DNA of 5,583 nucleotides. Origin: Planctomycetes bacterium UBA1135. GTDB taxonomy: Bacteria > Planctomycetota > UBA1135. A model generated the notes under the pieces. The model did not search any database and was not told the origin of the DNA. It saw only the letters and a program-made list of their open reading frames with translations. The position numbers and the translations under genes were made by a program. Below are positions 5,486-5,583 of the stretch, in pieces (positions within the stretch are counted from its first letter, which is position 1; each line of letters opens with the position of its first letter). The stretch is from NCBI GenBank assembly GCA_002311925.1, contig DCAK01000029.1, forward strand, positions 3,269-8,851. Reading direction: 5' to 3'.

Positions 5486-5583
5486 ATGGAAAGGCCCGTC
5501 CGCATCGCCCCCTCGCTGCTCGCCTGCGATTTCAACCGCCTGGGCAAGGAACTTCACCGAGCCGAGGACGCGGGGGCCGATTG
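5486..5583 (+). CDS. rpe: Ribulose-phosphate 3-epimerase, N-terminal fragment (partial)
   Basis: Interconverts ribulose 5-phosphate and xylulose 5-phosphate in the pentose-phosphate pathway (and Calvin cycle where present), in the cytoplasm. Only 32 residues are in the window before it is cut by the window end. They contain the family-specific first strand and helix: IAPSLLACDF at about 7-16, with the conserved substrate-contacting Ser10, then LGKELHRAEDAGAD, matching the LGEEI...EAGADW pattern of the (beta/alpha)8 epimerases. The ATG at 5486 puts the first strand at the normal distance from the N-terminus. Only a weak AGG precedes it. The metal-binding His/Asp residues lie beyond the window. 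Its neighbour upstream is divergent, so rpe is the first gene of its own transcription unit. Confidence 0.9.
   Translation, partial: MERPVRIAPSLLACDFNRLGKELHRAEDAGAD

Noticed and set aside
5027..5557. 176-codon minus-strand frame across the nrdB end, the intergenic region and the rpe start
   Set aside because: It overlaps two clear genes, and its product is Arg/Gly/Pro-rich with no helices or motifs. The 98-residue frame on the same strand is much more protein-like.

Overview
This window is ordinary, GC-rich bacterial chromosome, densely packed with housekeeping genes. Codons end mostly in G or C and several start sites have weak or no Shine-Dalgarno sequence. Nothing fixes the phylum. The NrdA/NrdB proteins are of the bacterial class I type, so I say only 'high-GC bacterium'. 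I see no mobile element, CRISPR array, tRNA or rRNA.

Layout: (1) 1-148 is the 3' end of a glyceraldehyde-3-phosphate dehydrogenase gene (gap). (2) 171-1364 is a complete phosphoglycerate kinase gene (pgk), 22 bp after gap, so the two form a glycolytic operon. (3) 1365-1607 is a 243-bp intergenic region with the most interesting non-coding content: a good match to an NrdR box, a second degenerate one exactly 32 bp further on, a likely promoter between and over them, and a GC-rich leader containing a 13-bp perfect inverted repeat. (4) 1608-4109 is nrdA and 4123-5133 is nrdB, the large and small subunits of a class Ia-type ribonucleotide reductase, separated by 13 bp. (5) 5149-5445, on the minus strand and convergent with nrdB, is a small unrecognised protein with two membrane helices. 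(6) 5486-5583 is the 5' end of ribulose-phosphate 3-epimerase (rpe), divergent from the small membrane-protein gene.

Functionally, gap and pgk carry out consecutive steps of lower glycolysis/gluconeogenesis or the Calvin cycle, and rpe belongs to the pentose-phosphate pathway. nrdAB makes deoxyribonucleotides. It appears to have its own promoter, controlled by the dNTP-sensing repressor NrdR, on top of dATP feedback through the N-terminal ATP-cone of NrdA.

No clearly new system is present. The points worth a second look are the nrd control region and its structured leader, the uncertain N-terminus of NrdA (a 60-residue low-complexity extension carrying a nine-C run), and the unassigned small membrane protein.
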